Notes under the pieces: model-generated | What the model was told of the DNA's origin: nothing | What the model saw: the letters and a program-made list of their open reading frames with translations, nothing else | Databases searched by the model: none | Source: Paracidovorax sp031843945 | GTDB lineage: Bacteria > Pseudomonadota > Gammaproteobacteria > Burkholderiales > Burkholderiaceae_C | DNA: 64,000 bases | NCBI RefSeq assembly: GCF_031843945.1 | Contig: NZ_JAVTJJ010000002.1 | Span: 816,155-880,154, forward strand | Direction of reading: 5' to 3' | In this document: one piece after another, positions 16,154 through 24,618 of the stretch | Layout: the number at the start of each line of letters is the position of its first letter | Numbering within the stretch: the first letter of the stretch is position 1 | Made by a program: the position numbers and the translations under genes

Positions 16154-18364
16154 ATGACCGATCGCACCACCGCTCACGGCCTCCAAGTGGCCACTTCTTT
16201 GCACCGCTTCATCGACGAGAGCGTGCTGCCCGGCACCGGCGTGGACGCCGCAGCCTTCTGGCAAGGCTTCGGCGAGCTGGTGCGTGAACTGGCGCCCAAG
16301 AACATCGCCCTGCTGGCCGAGCGCGACCGCCTGCAGACCGAGCTGGACACCTGGCATCAGGCCAACCCCGGCCCCATCCAGAACATGGTGGCCTACCGCG
16401 CCTTCCTGGAAAAGATCGGCTACCTGGTGCCCCAACCGGCCGACGTGCAGGCCACCACGGCCAACGTGGACGACGAGCTGGCCACCCAGGCCGGCCCGCA
16501 GCTGGTGGTGCCCATATTGAATGCGCGCTACGCACTGAATGCCGCCAACGCGCGCTGGGGCAGCCTGTACGACGCGCTGTACGGCACCGACGCCATTGCC
16601 GAAGACGACGGCGCCGAAAAGGGCAAGGGCTACAACCCGGTGCGCGGCACCAAGGTGATCGCCTTCGCCCGCGAGGTGCTGGACCAGGCCGCACCGCTGG
16701 CCAGCGGCTCGCACAAGGAGGCAGCCGCCTACCGCGTGGAGGGCGGCCAACTGGTCGTGGAACGCCAGGACGGCGACACCACCGGCCTGCAGGACGCGGC
16801 GCAGTTCGTGGGCTACCAGGGCGATGCGGCGGCGCCTTCATCCGTGCTACTGCGCCACAACGGCCTGCATCTGGACATCCAGATCGACCGCTCCACGCCC
16901 ATCGGCAAGACCGACCCGGCCGGCGTGAGCGACCTGGTGCTCGAAGCCGCCCTCTCCACCATCCTCGACCTGGAAGATTCCGTGGCCGCCGTCGATGCCG
17001 AAGACAAGGTGGCGGGTTACGCCAACTGGCTGGGCATTCTGCAAGGCACGCTGACCGAATCGTTCGCCAAGGGCGGCCAGACCGTCACGCGCGGGCTCAA
17101 TGCCGACCGCGTGTACACGGCCCCCGGCGGCAGTGGCGAGGTGCGCCTGCATGGCCGCTCGCTCATGTTCCTGCGCAACGTGGGCCACCTGATGACCAAC
17201 CCCGCCGTGCTGTGGGCCGACGCGCAGGGCACCGAGCGCGAAATCCCGGAAGGCATTCTGGACGCCGTGGTGACCACTGCCGTCGCACTGCATGACCTGC
17301 AAGGCAAGGGGAAAGACGGCATCCGCAATTCCCGCAAGGGCAGCGTCTACATCGTCAAGCCCAAGATGCACGGCCCTGCCGAAGTGGCCTTTGCCAGCGA
17401 GCTCTTCGCCCGCGTGGAGCGCCTGCTGGGCCTGCCCGAGAACACCGTCAAGCTGGGCATCATGGACGAAGAGCGCCGCACCAGCGTGAACCTGAAGGCC
17501 TGCATCGCCGCCGCATCGGCGCGCGTGGCGTTCATCAACACCGGCTTTCTGGACCGCACGGGCGACGAGATGCACACCGCCATGCAGGCCGGCCCGATGG
17601 TGCGCAAGGGCGACATGAAGGCCAGCCAGTGGATCCAGTCGTACGAGAAGAACAACGTGCTGGTGGGCCTGACCTGCGGGCTGCGCGGGCGCGCGCAGAT
17701 CGGCAAGGGCATGTGGGCCATGCCCGACCTGATGGCCGACATGCTCAAGCAGAAGATCGCCCACCCCAAGGCCGGCGCCAACACCGCCTGGGTGCCCAGC
17801 CCCACGGGCGCCACGCTGCACGCGCTGCACTACCACCAGGTCAACGTGGCCGAGGTGCAAAAGGAGCTGGAAAAGACCAGCGCCGATGCGGAGCGCGACA
17901 ACCTGCTGACCGGCTTGCTGACGATTCCCGTCGCCACCCATCCACAGTGGAGCGACGCTGAGAAGCAGCAGGAGCTGGACAACAACGCGCAGGGCATTCT
18001 GGGCTACGTGGTGCGCTGGATCGACCAGGGAGTGGGCTGCTCCAAGGTGCCCGACATCCACAACGTGGGCCTGATGGAAGACCGCGCCACGCTGCGCATC
18101 AGCAGCCAGCACATGGCCAACTGGCTGCTGCACGGCGTGGTGACCGAGGCCCAGGTCAACGAGACCTTCGAGCGCATGGCCGCCGTGGTGGATGGGCAGA
18201 ACGCCGGCGACCCGCTCTACCAGAAGATGGCCGGCCGCTTTGCCGAATCGGCAGCCTACCGCGCGGCCCGCGACCTGGTCTTCAAGGGCAAGGAACAACC
18301 CAGCGGCTACACCGAGCCGCTGCTGCACGCCTGGCGGCTGAAGGTGAAGGCGGGCACGGCCTGA
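16154..18364 (+). CDS. glcB: Malate synthase G
   Basis: This enzyme condenses glyoxylate with acetyl-CoA to malate in the glyoxylate/glycolate pathway. The 736-residue length fits the G isoform (about 720-735) rather than isoform A (about 530). Recognisable segments are the TIM-barrel acid-rich stretch LDLEDSVAAVDAEDK, the catalytic-region MEDRATLRISSQHMANWL and GIMDEERRTSVNLKACI. The ATG at 16154 (MTDRTTAHGLQVATSL) is chosen because the in-frame extension to 15959 covers intergenic DNA. It is divergent from a LysR regulator and ends at a strong terminator. Isocitrate lyase is not in the window. Confidence 0.97.
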   Translation: MTDRTTAHGLQVATSLHRFIDESVLPGTGVDAAAFWQGFGELVRELAPKNIALLAERDRLQTELDTWHQANPGPIQNMVAYRAFLEKIGYLVPQPADVQATTANVDDELATQAGPQLVVPILNARYALNAANARWGSLYDALYGTDAIAEDDGAEKGKGYNPVRGTKVIAFAREVLDQAAPLASGSHKEAAAYRVEGGQLVVERQDGDTTGLQDAAQFVGYQGDAAAPSSVLLRHNGLHLDIQIDRSTPIGKTDPAGVSDLVLEAALSTILDLEDSVAAVDAEDKVAGYANWLGILQGTLTESFAKGGQTVTRGLNADRVYTAPGGSGEVRLHGRSLMFLRNVGHLMTNPAVLWADAQGTEREIPEGILDAVVTTAVALHDLQGKGKDGIRNSRKGSVYIVKPKMHGPAEVAFASELFARVERLLGLPENTVKLGIMDEERRTSVNLKACIAAASARVAFINTGFLDRTGDEMHTAMQAGPMVRKGDMKASQWIQSYEKNNVLVGLTCGLRGRAQIGKGMWAMPDLMADMLKQKIAHPKAGANTAWVPSPTGATLHALHYHQVNVAEVQKELEKTSADAERDNLLTGLLTIPVATHPQWSDAEKQQELDNNAQGILGYVVRWIDQGVGCSKVPDIHNVGLMEDRATLRISSQHMANWLLHGVVTEAQVNETFERMAAVVDGQNAGDPLYQKMAGRFAESAAYRAARDLVFKGKEQPSGYTEPLLHAWRLKVKAGTA

Positions 18365-18397
18365 TCGCAGAACGCCACCAGCAACTACCAAAAAGAG

Positions 18398-18438
18398 AGC
18401 ACCTGGCGCTTGCACAGCAAGCGCCAGGTGCTTTTTTT
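18398..18438 (+). terminator. Strong Rho-independent terminator after glcB
   Basis: A perfect 15-bp stem (18398-18412 with 18418-18432, loop CACAG) is followed by seven T. Confidence 0.95.
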
Positions 18439-18497
18439 ATGCCCAAAAGCTGCATGTGAAACCACGACCTGAGGTGGATGCCAGTAGAAATCGGGCC

Positions 18498-18524
18498 TCA
18501 ACTTGACACGGGTCATGTCGATAT
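18498..18524 (+). promoter_or_regulatory. Sigma-28-like promoter for second chemoreceptor
   Basis: TCAA (18498-18501), 15 bases, then GTCGATAT (18517-18524), compared with the sigma-28 consensus TAAA-N15-GCCGATAA. It ends 27 bases before the chemoreceptor start. The match is weaker in the -35 element than the copy near 1038. Confidence 0.45.
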
Positions 18525-18551
18525 AAGGGTTAACCACTAGCACCCATCCCC

Positions 18552-20129
18552 ATGCAACTTGACCACATCTCCATCGGCCGCCGCCTTGCGCTAGCCTTCA
18601 TCGCCCTCATCGTGCTGACGGCCGCCATCCTGGCGATCGGCATCTGGCGCCTGCAGACCGTGGCCGCCGAAACCGACGCGATGATGGCCCGCCCGCTGGC
18701 CAAGGAGCGGCTGGTGTCGGACTGGTACCGCACCATCCACACCAGCGTGCGCCGCACCACGGCGGTCGTCAAAAGCGCCGACCCGACTCTGGCCACCTTC
18801 TTCGCGCCCGAGAACACCGAGGCCTCGCGCATGTCCACGGACCAGCAGAAACAGCTCGAAGCCCTGCTGGAGACACCCGAAGAAAAAGCCCTGTTCGCCA
18901 CGCTATCGCAAGCGCGGCAGCAATACATCGCCGCGCGCGATGCGGTCAGCCAGGCCAAGGCCGCAGGCCAGGCGGACGAAGCCGAGCGCCTGTTCAACAG
19001 TGACTTCCGTCCTGCCGGCGTGCGCTACCTGGACAGCCTACAGGCATTACTCGACCAGCAGCGTGCCGGCATCAACGCCACGGCGCAGGGCATCCGCGCC
19101 GGATTCGAGCGCGGGCGCGCCCAGATGCTGGCGCTGGGCGTGGTGGCCTTGCTGGCCGCCGCTGCACTGGCCTACTTCATCACCCGCAGCATCACCCGCC
19201 CCCTGAACCGCGCGGTGGCGGTGGCCGAAACCGTGGCCAGCGGCGACCTGACGGCCCGCGCCGACAGCACGGCGCGCGACGAAACGGGCCAGCTGCTGCG
19301 CGCACTGGACGCCATGGGCACGCAGTTGCGCACCGCCGTCGGCCAGGTGCGCCATGGGGCGGACGGCATCGCGCTGGCGTCCAGCGAGATCGCCAGCGGC
19401 AACCTGGACCTGTCGAGCCGCACCGAAGAGCAGGCCAGCGCGCTGCAGCAGACGGCCGCGTCGATGGAGCAGATGACCTCCACCGTGCGCCAGAACGCCG
19501 ACAACGCCGCCCAGGCCAACCAGCTGGCGCGCTCTGCGTCCGACATGGCGGTGCGCGGCGGCGAGGTGGTGGGCAATGTGGTGACGACCATGGGCGGCAT
19601 CCACGCGGCCTCGCGCAAGATCGTGGACATCATCGGCGTGATCGACGGCATCGCTTTTCAGACCAACATCCTGGCGCTGAACGCCGCCGTGGAAGCCGCC
19701 CGCGCGGGCGAACAGGGCCGGGGCTTCGCCGTGGTTGCGTCGGAAGTGCGCACGCTGGCACAGCGCAGCGCCAACGCGGCCAAGGAGATCAAGGTGCTGA
19801 TCGACGATTCGGTGACGCAGGTGGACGCGGGCAACCGGCTGGTGGACGAAGCCGGCTCGGTGATCCGCGACGTGGTGGCGGGCGTGCGCCGCGTGACCGA
19901 CATCGTGGGCGAGATCAGCGCCGCCAGCCAGGAGCAGACCACCGGGCTGGAACAGGTAAACCAGGCCATATCGCAGATGGACCAGGTCACGCAGCAGAAC
20001 GCCGCGCTGGTGGAAGAGGCCGCCGCAGCGACGGGCTCGCTGGAGGCGCAGGCCGCGCAGCTGGTGCAAGCCGTGGCGGTGTTCCACATCGGCAATGCCG
20101 CGACGGGCGCACCCCGTTTGATGGCCTGA
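18552..20129 (+). CDS. Methyl-accepting chemotaxis protein with four-helix-bundle sensor
   Basis: A 525-residue chemoreceptor. A membrane helix at about residues 11-30 is followed by a roughly 160-residue all-helical periplasmic sensor (Tar-like 4HB_MCP type). The second membrane helix (LALGVVALLAAAALAYFITR), a HAMP linker (SITRPLNRAVAVAETVASGD) and the coiled-coil signalling domain follow. The tip sequence DGIAFQTNILALNAAVEAAR is identical to that of the receptor at 1122-2996, and the flanking few hundred bases are near-identical at DNA level. No CheR-binding pentapeptide is seen at the C-terminus. The ligand is unknown. Confidence 0.93.
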   Translation: MQLDHISIGRRLALAFIALIVLTAAILAIGIWRLQTVAAETDAMMARPLAKERLVSDWYRTIHTSVRRTTAVVKSADPTLATFFAPENTEASRMSTDQQKQLEALLETPEEKALFATLSQARQQYIAARDAVSQAKAAGQADEAERLFNSDFRPAGVRYLDSLQALLDQQRAGINATAQGIRAGFERGRAQMLALGVVALLAAAALAYFITRSITRPLNRAVAVAETVASGDLTARADSTARDETGQLLRALDAMGTQLRTAVGQVRHGADGIALASSEIASGNLDLSSRTEEQASALQQTAASMEQMTSTVRQNADNAAQANQLARSASDMAVRGGEVVGNVVTTMGGIHAASRKIVDIIGVIDGIAFQTNILALNAAVEAARAGEQGRGFAVVASEVRTLAQRSANAAKEIKVLIDDSVTQVDAGNRLVDEAGSVIRDVVAGVRRVTDIVGEISAASQEQTTGLEQVNQAISQMDQVTQQNAALVEEAAAATGSLEAQAAQLVQAVAVFHIGNAATGAPRLMA

Positions 20130-20192
20130 CGCTGGACTGCCCGGCCAGCGCGTGAGGTGCAGCGGGCAACTGCGCCGCACCTGATGCGCTAC

Positions 20193-20250
20193 ATTTTTTA
20201 TAGCTACTAGCGCTTGATGGATAAGCGCTAGAGGCCAATTTGGCTTAAAA
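20193..20250 (-). repeat. Interspersed two-hairpin repeat, copy 4 (inverted)
   Basis: On the minus strand it reads TTGGCCTCTAGCGCTTATCC, ATCAAGCGCTAGTA, then GCTAT-AAAAAAT-GTAGC. Confidence 0.85.
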
Positions 20251-20317
20251 ATTGGCGTCTCGCACGGCCTACACTGGAGTGGCGGTATTGCCGCCGCCAA
20301 ACCTCCACGATTCGCCC

Positions 20318-20551
20318 ATGCCCAGCGCCCCACGCTCATCCCCGACCCCGGACCCCACCCGCTGCCCGCTGTGCGGCCAGAGCAACCGCTGCGCGATCGA
20401 AGCCGGCCAGCCCGCCGCCGACTGCTGGTGCATGAGCACCCTGGTGGCACCCGCCGCGCTGGCGGCCGTGCCTGCGGACCTGCAGGGCCAGGCCTGCCTG
20501 TGCCCCGGCTGCGCGGCCGGTGACGCCCCGGCAGCGCGCGGCGTGGGATAG
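20318..20551 (+). CDS. Small cysteine-rich CWC family protein
   Basis: A 77-residue protein with CPLCGQSNRCA, then CWCM about 25 residues later, and a C-terminal CLCPGC. This matches the cysteine-rich CWC family (CPxCG-x-N-x-C...CWC), probably a small metal (zinc) binder of unknown role. The ATG at 20318 is the first after the repeat-containing gap. It lies upstream of the tautomerase gene. Confidence 0.78.
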   Translation: MPSAPRSSPTPDPTRCPLCGQSNRCAIEAGQPAADCWCMSTLVAPAALAAVPADLQGQACLCPGCAAGDAPAARGVG

Positions 20552-20663
20552 GCGCCGGCTGACATCAGCACGCCGGCCTCGCCGATATGATGGCCGCCTG
20601 GTTTTTGCAGCCTTCGGGCGCGCGCCACATCTCTCACTCTCGTCGAAAAAAGGAACGAACACC

Positions 20664-20852
20664 ATGCCCACCTATCACGTCGAAATGATGGAAGGCCGCA
20701 CCATCGAGCAGAAGAAAAAGTTGGTGGAAGAGATCACCCGTGTCTCCGTCGAGGTGCTGGGCGGCTCGCCCGAGTCGGTGGACATACTGATCACCGACGT
20801 GAAGCGCGAGAACTGGGCTACGGGCGGCAAACTCTGGTCTGAGCGCACGTAA
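20664..20852 (+). CDS. 4-oxalocrotonate tautomerase-like protein
   Basis: A 62-residue tautomerase-superfamily monomer. After initiator removal the N-terminal residue is the catalytic Pro (MPTYHVEMMEGRT). The segment EQKKKLVEEITRVSVEVLG and the ending SVDILITDVKRENWATGGK are typical. Members interconvert keto and enol forms, and the substrate is not evident here. AGGAA lies 9 bases before the ATG. The MFS transporter follows 19 bases downstream and may be co-transcribed. Confidence 0.9.
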   Translation: MPTYHVEMMEGRTIEQKKKLVEEITRVSVEVLGGSPESVDILITDVKRENWATGGKLWSERT

Positions 20853-20871
20853 GCCCCGCCCTTTCCCTTTC

Positions 20872-22374
20872 ATGCGCAGCCGCAGCCCCGATGGGGTAAC
20901 GCCCAGCTCCGCATCCGCGGCGTTGCTGCGTGAGCGCTACGGCGAGCGCTATCGCTGGCTGGTGCTGCTGTCGGTGATGGTGGGCACGATGGCGTCCATC
21001 ATGTCGTCCACCATCGTGAACGTGGCCATTCCGGACATGAGCCACCACTTTGCGCTGGGGCAGGAACGCGCGCAGTGGGTCAGCTCAGGCTTCATGGTGG
21101 CGACCACCGTGGCCATGCTGACCACGCCCTGGCTGCTGTCGCGCTACGGCTACCGCGCCACCTATGTGGGCGCCATGGTGCTGCTGCTGGTGGGCGGCGT
21201 CGGCGGCGGTGTCGCCAACGACTACGGGCTGGTGCTGCTGGCCCGCGTGCTCGAAGGGCTGGCAGCCGGCGTGGTGCAACCCATTCCGGCTGTGATCATT
21301 CTGTATGCCTTCCAGCCGCACGAGCAGGGCCGCGCCAGCGGCATCTTTGGCATGGGCGTGGTGCTGGCGCCGGCCATCGGGCCCAGCATCGGCGGGCTGC
21401 TGGTGGACTGGTTCGGCTGGCGCTCCATCTTCTTCATGGTGGTGCCGTTCTGCATCGCCTCCATCGCGCTGGCCTACAAATATGTGCCGGTCAGCGGCCC
21501 GGGCGGGCTGGCCGCCAACCGCGCGGGCGAAAGCCTGGACTGGCGCGGCCTGCTGCTGGGCGGCGTGGGCACGCTGTGCCTGCTCAATGGCCTGGTGGCG
21601 CTGCACAACGGCCCGGTATTCCAGTCAGCGGCCCTGCTGCTGGCGGCGCTGGGTGCGCTCGTCGCGTTCATCTGGTGGCAGCGCCGGCTGCAGCAGCAAG
21701 GCCGCCGGCCGTTGATGGACCTGCGCATCTTCCAGTACCGCCCTTTCGCCATGGGCAGCATCGTGGCATTCATCTACGGCACGGCGCTGTTCGGCTCCAC
21801 CTATCTGCTGCCGGTGTTCATGCAGCTGGGGCTGCAGCTGTCCGCGTCGCACGTGGGCACCATCATGCTGCCGGCCGGCATCGTGCTGGCCATCACCATT
21901 CCGCTGGTGGGCCGGCTGGCCGACACCCAGCCCACGCACCTGCTGGTCAGCACCGGGCTGGCGCTGCTGGCGCTGTCTTTCGGACTGATGATGCTGGTCG
22001 ACCTGCACAGCGGGCTGTGGATGCTGGTGGCGTTTGCCATCCTCGGGCGCATCGGGCTGGGCTTTATCCTGCCCTCGCTCAACCTGGGCGCGATGCGGCC
22101 GCTGGACAAGCCGCTCATCGCGCAAGGCTCCAGCGCCATCAGCTTCGTGCGCATGCTGGGCGGCGCCGCAGGGGTGAGCCTGTGCGGCATCGTGCTGGAA
22201 TGGCGCATTGCCGCGCATGGCGATTCGCTGCAGACAGCGGCCAGCAGCGCAGCGCGCATCGAAGCCTTCGGCGAAACCTTTTTGCTGCTGACGGTGCTGT
22301 GCCTGGTGGCGCTGGTGGCTGCCTGGCAACTGCGCGACGCACCGCGCCGCCCGCCCGCAGCACCGCCCATCTGA
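20872..22374 (+). CDS. DHA2/EmrB-type MFS multidrug efflux transporter
   Basis: A 500-residue integral membrane protein with about 14 hydrophobic helices, the DHA2 (14-TMS) drug:H+ antiporter layout. Helix 1 contains the motif STIVNVAIPDM. The antiporter motif C region reads GMGVVLAPAIGPSIGGLLVD. It lacks an obvious membrane-fusion partner gene, unlike emrAB operons. It sits just after the tautomerase gene, and the amidotransferase gene follows 33 bases later. Substrate is unknown. Confidence 0.9.
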   Translation: MRSRSPDGVTPSSASAALLRERYGERYRWLVLLSVMVGTMASIMSSTIVNVAIPDMSHHFALGQERAQWVSSGFMVATTVAMLTTPWLLSRYGYRATYVGAMVLLLVGGVGGGVANDYGLVLLARVLEGLAAGVVQPIPAVIILYAFQPHEQGRASGIFGMGVVLAPAIGPSIGGLLVDWFGWRSIFFMVVPFCIASIALAYKYVPVSGPGGLAANRAGESLDWRGLLLGGVGTLCLLNGLVALHNGPVFQSAALLLAALGALVAFIWWQRRLQQQGRRPLMDLRIFQYRPFAMGSIVAFIYGTALFGSTYLLPVFMQLGLQLSASHVGTIMLPAGIVLAITIPLVGRLADTQPTHLLVSTGLALLALSFGLMMLVDLHSGLWMLVAFAILGRIGLGFILPSLNLGAMRPLDKPLIAQGSSAISFVRMLGGAAGVSLCGIVLEWRIAAHGDSLQTAASSAARIEAFGETFLLLTVLCLVALVAAWQLRDAPRRPPAAPPI

Positions 22375-22407
22375 ATAGCCAAGCCCCCAACGAAAGCCCC
22401 AGCCCCC

Positions 22408-23208
22408 ATGTGCCAGCTGCTCGGAATGAATGCCAATACGCCGACCGACGTGACCTTCAGTTTCACGGGGTTCGCGCAGCGCGCCGGCAACACGGCCGAC
22501 CATTCCGACGGCTGGGGCATCGCCTTTTTCGAAGACCGCGGCCTGCGCCACTTCGTGGACCACCAGCGCGCGGTCGATTCGCCGGTGGCCGAGCTCATTC
22601 GCCGCTACCCCATCCGCAGCCAGAACGTGATCGCGCACATCCGCAAGGCCACGCAGGGCAGCGTGGTGCTGCAGAACTGCCACCCGTTCGTGCGCGAGCT
22701 GTGGGGCCGCTACTGGGTGTTCGCCCACAACGGCGACCTGAAGGAATTTCGCCCCCGCCTGCATTCGCACTTCCAGCCGGTGGGCACAACGGACAGCGAG
22801 CACGCCTTCTGCTGGATCATGCAAGAGATAGCGAAGTCGCATGCGGGCGTGCCCAGCATCGCCGAGCTGACCATCACGCTGCAGGAACTGGCCGCGCGCA
22901 TTGCGCCGCATGGCACGTTCAACTTTTTGCTGTCCAACGGCCAGGCGCTATGGGCGCATGCGTCCACGTCGCTGTACTACATCACCCGGCGGCACCCGTT
23001 CTCGCAGGCGCACCTGTGCGACGAAGACCTGCACATCGACTTTTCAGCCCACACCACGCCCAACGACAAGGTAGCGATGGTGGTGACTGCGCCGCTCACG
23101 ACCAACGAGGAATGGACCGCGTTCGAAAGCGGCGAGTTGCGCGTGTTCGTGGACGGAGAGTGCTTACCGCGCCTGGGCGCAAGCGCTGGGCGGCCGACTG
23201 CCGGTTAG
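22408..23208 (+). CDS. Class II glutamine amidotransferase (YafJ-like)
   Basis: A 266-residue Ntn-type glutamine amidotransferase. The nucleophile Cys2 follows the initiator Met (MCQLLGMNANTPTDVTFSF). HSDGWGIAFFED and AHIRKATQGSV are conserved glutaminase-fold segments. The family hydrolyses glutamine to release ammonia, but stand-alone YafJ members have no established acceptor. The last codons overlap the stop of a small convergent reading frame on the minus strand. Confidence 0.93.
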   Translation: MCQLLGMNANTPTDVTFSFTGFAQRAGNTADHSDGWGIAFFEDRGLRHFVDHQRAVDSPVAELIRRYPIRSQNVIAHIRKATQGSVVLQNCHPFVRELWGRYWVFAHNGDLKEFRPRLHSHFQPVGTTDSEHAFCWIMQEIAKSHAGVPSIAELTITLQELAARIAPHGTFNFLLSNGQALWAHASTSLYYITRRHPFSQAHLCDEDLHIDFSAHTTPNDKVAMVVTAPLTTNEEWTAFESGELRVFVDGECLPRLGASAGRPTAG

Positions 23209-23357
23209 CCCAAGGGTTTCCAGATGGGCGGCTCGGGGTCGGGAAGCAGCACGGAAGCGTGAGCGCTGGGACGCGTCACCATCGCCTCGCGTTGCCTGCG
23301 GCGCTTGATCTCGCGGGGCTTGGGCTTGTCGGGGTGCTGGCGATACGTCTTGGACAT
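23205..23357 (-). CDS. Small basic hypothetical protein (50 residues)
   Basis: A 50-codon frame starting MSKTYRQHPDKPKPREIKRR, very basic in its first half and Pro-rich at the end (DPEPPIWKPLG). A GGGAA sequence sits about 7 bases upstream of the ATG. It is convergent with the amidotransferase, and the two stop codons share bases. No family is recognised. It is kept because the gap has no other gene and the basic N-terminus looks protein-like, but it may be spurious. Confidence 0.4.
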   Translation of the reverse strand: MSKTYRQHPDKPKPREIKRRRQREAMVTRPSAHASVLLPDPEPPIWKPLG

Positions 23358-23542
23358 GGCGTGTTCCCGTGGGTGCATGGCATCCATTAAAGGAAAGTCG
23401 AAAGGCACCGGCGTGTCAGACGCCGCCTCAGCCGCACATCGGACAGGCGGGAGGGGCAATCCAAACCACTCCGGCGCGCGTACACCCGGCACGGAGATCG
23501 TGCGCAGGACGCACACCCGCAGTCCAACCAGAGGGAACCCGC

Positions 23543-24586
23543 ATGCCAACTGCCGCCGCCACTGCCATCCGCTGGGTTGAACAGGGCCGCGTGCCCGACT
23601 TTGCCATCCGCCTGGGCATACGGCACCTGCTGCAGGGCCGGCTGGCGGAGATGCGCAGCGGCGACGCGGTGTTTGGCGCCGAGGCCACGCGGTCTTTCCT
23701 GCGCGGCATGCGTCACGCCGAACTGGCGCCCCTGCCCGAGAAAGCCAACGAACAGCACTACGAGTTGCCCGAGGCATTCTTCGGCCAGGTGCTGGGGCCG
23801 CACCGCAAGTACAGCAGCGGCTACTGGCCCTCGGATGTGGCCACGCTCGAATCGTCAGAAGAACGCGCGCTGGAACTGACCTGCGAGCACGCCGGCCTGC
23901 AGGACGGCCAAGCCGTGCTGGAGCTGGGCTGCGGCTGGGGATCGCTCACGCTGTGGATGGCCCAGCGCTTTCCGGCCAGCCGCATCACCGCCGTGTCGAA
24001 CTCGCATTCGCAACGCGCCTACATCGAGGCGCAAGCCCGGGCGCGCGGCTTGGCGAACCTGCGCGTCGTCACCTGCGACTTCAATGTGTTCGACACCGAA
24101 GAACGGTTCGACCGCATCGTCTCGGTCGAGATGTTCGAGCATCTGCGCAACTGGCCTCGCGCCTTTGCGCACGTCGCGCGTTGGCTGGCGCCTCGCGGCC
24201 GGTTCTTCATGCACGTGTTCGCCCACCGAGAGGCGCCCTACCCGTTCGTTGAAAAGGACGACAGCGACTGGATGAGCCGCCACTTCTTCTCCGGCGGCAT
24301 GATGCCCAGCGACGACCTGGCTCTGCAATGCCAGGACGATCTGCGGCTGGTAGACCGCTGGCGCTGGGACGGCACGCATTACCAGCGCACGGCCGAGGCC
24401 TGGCTGGCGCGCATGGATGCGCACCGTAACGAACTGATGCCGCTGTTCCAGGCCACCTACGGCGCTGATGCTGCCGTGTGGTGGGTGCGCTGGCGGCTGT
24501 TCTTCCTGTCGGTGGCCGAACTGTTCGGTTACCGGGGCGGCCAGCAATGGTGGGTGAGCCACTATCTGTTCAGCCGGCGCGACTGA
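23543..24586 (+). CDS. CFA-synthase-like SAM-dependent methyltransferase
   Basis: A 347-residue methyltransferase of the cyclopropane-fatty-acid synthase/coclaurine N-methyltransferase-like group. The SAM motif VLELGCGWGS is at about residues 125-134, and the preceding YSSGYWPSD...LESSEERALEL is the substrate-entry motif of the group. The C-terminal part (WWVRWRLFFLSVAELFGYRG) is not that of classical Cfa. It probably methylates an unsaturated acyl chain or an amine, and the substrate is unknown. GAGGGAA lies just before the ATG. It heads a set with DUF1295 and DUF2177 beside chrR/rpoE, implying a role in the same membrane stress response. Confidence 0.85.
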   Translation: MPTAAATAIRWVEQGRVPDFAIRLGIRHLLQGRLAEMRSGDAVFGAEATRSFLRGMRHAELAPLPEKANEQHYELPEAFFGQVLGPHRKYSSGYWPSDVATLESSEERALELTCEHAGLQDGQAVLELGCGWGSLTLWMAQRFPASRITAVSNSHSQRAYIEAQARARGLANLRVVTCDFNVFDTEERFDRIVSVEMFEHLRNWPRAFAHVARWLAPRGRFFMHVFAHREAPYPFVEKDDSDWMSRHFFSGGMMPSDDLALQCQDDLRLVDRWRWDGTHYQRTAEAWLARMDAHRNELMPLFQATYGADAAVWWVRWRLFFLSVAELFGYRGGQQWWVSHYLFSRRD

Positions 24587-24618
24587 ACACATTTGCAACG
24601 ACCGACAAGGAGCGCACC

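Noticed and set aside
16847..18415. Minus-strand frame of 522 codons opposite glcB
   Set aside because: An antisense shadow of malate synthase G with low-complexity His/Gly-rich translation.
21075..23390. Plus-strand frame of 771 codons spanning the MFS and amidotransferase genes
   Set aside because: An out-of-frame shadow of two genes with clear homology and start sites; its sequence has no domain features.
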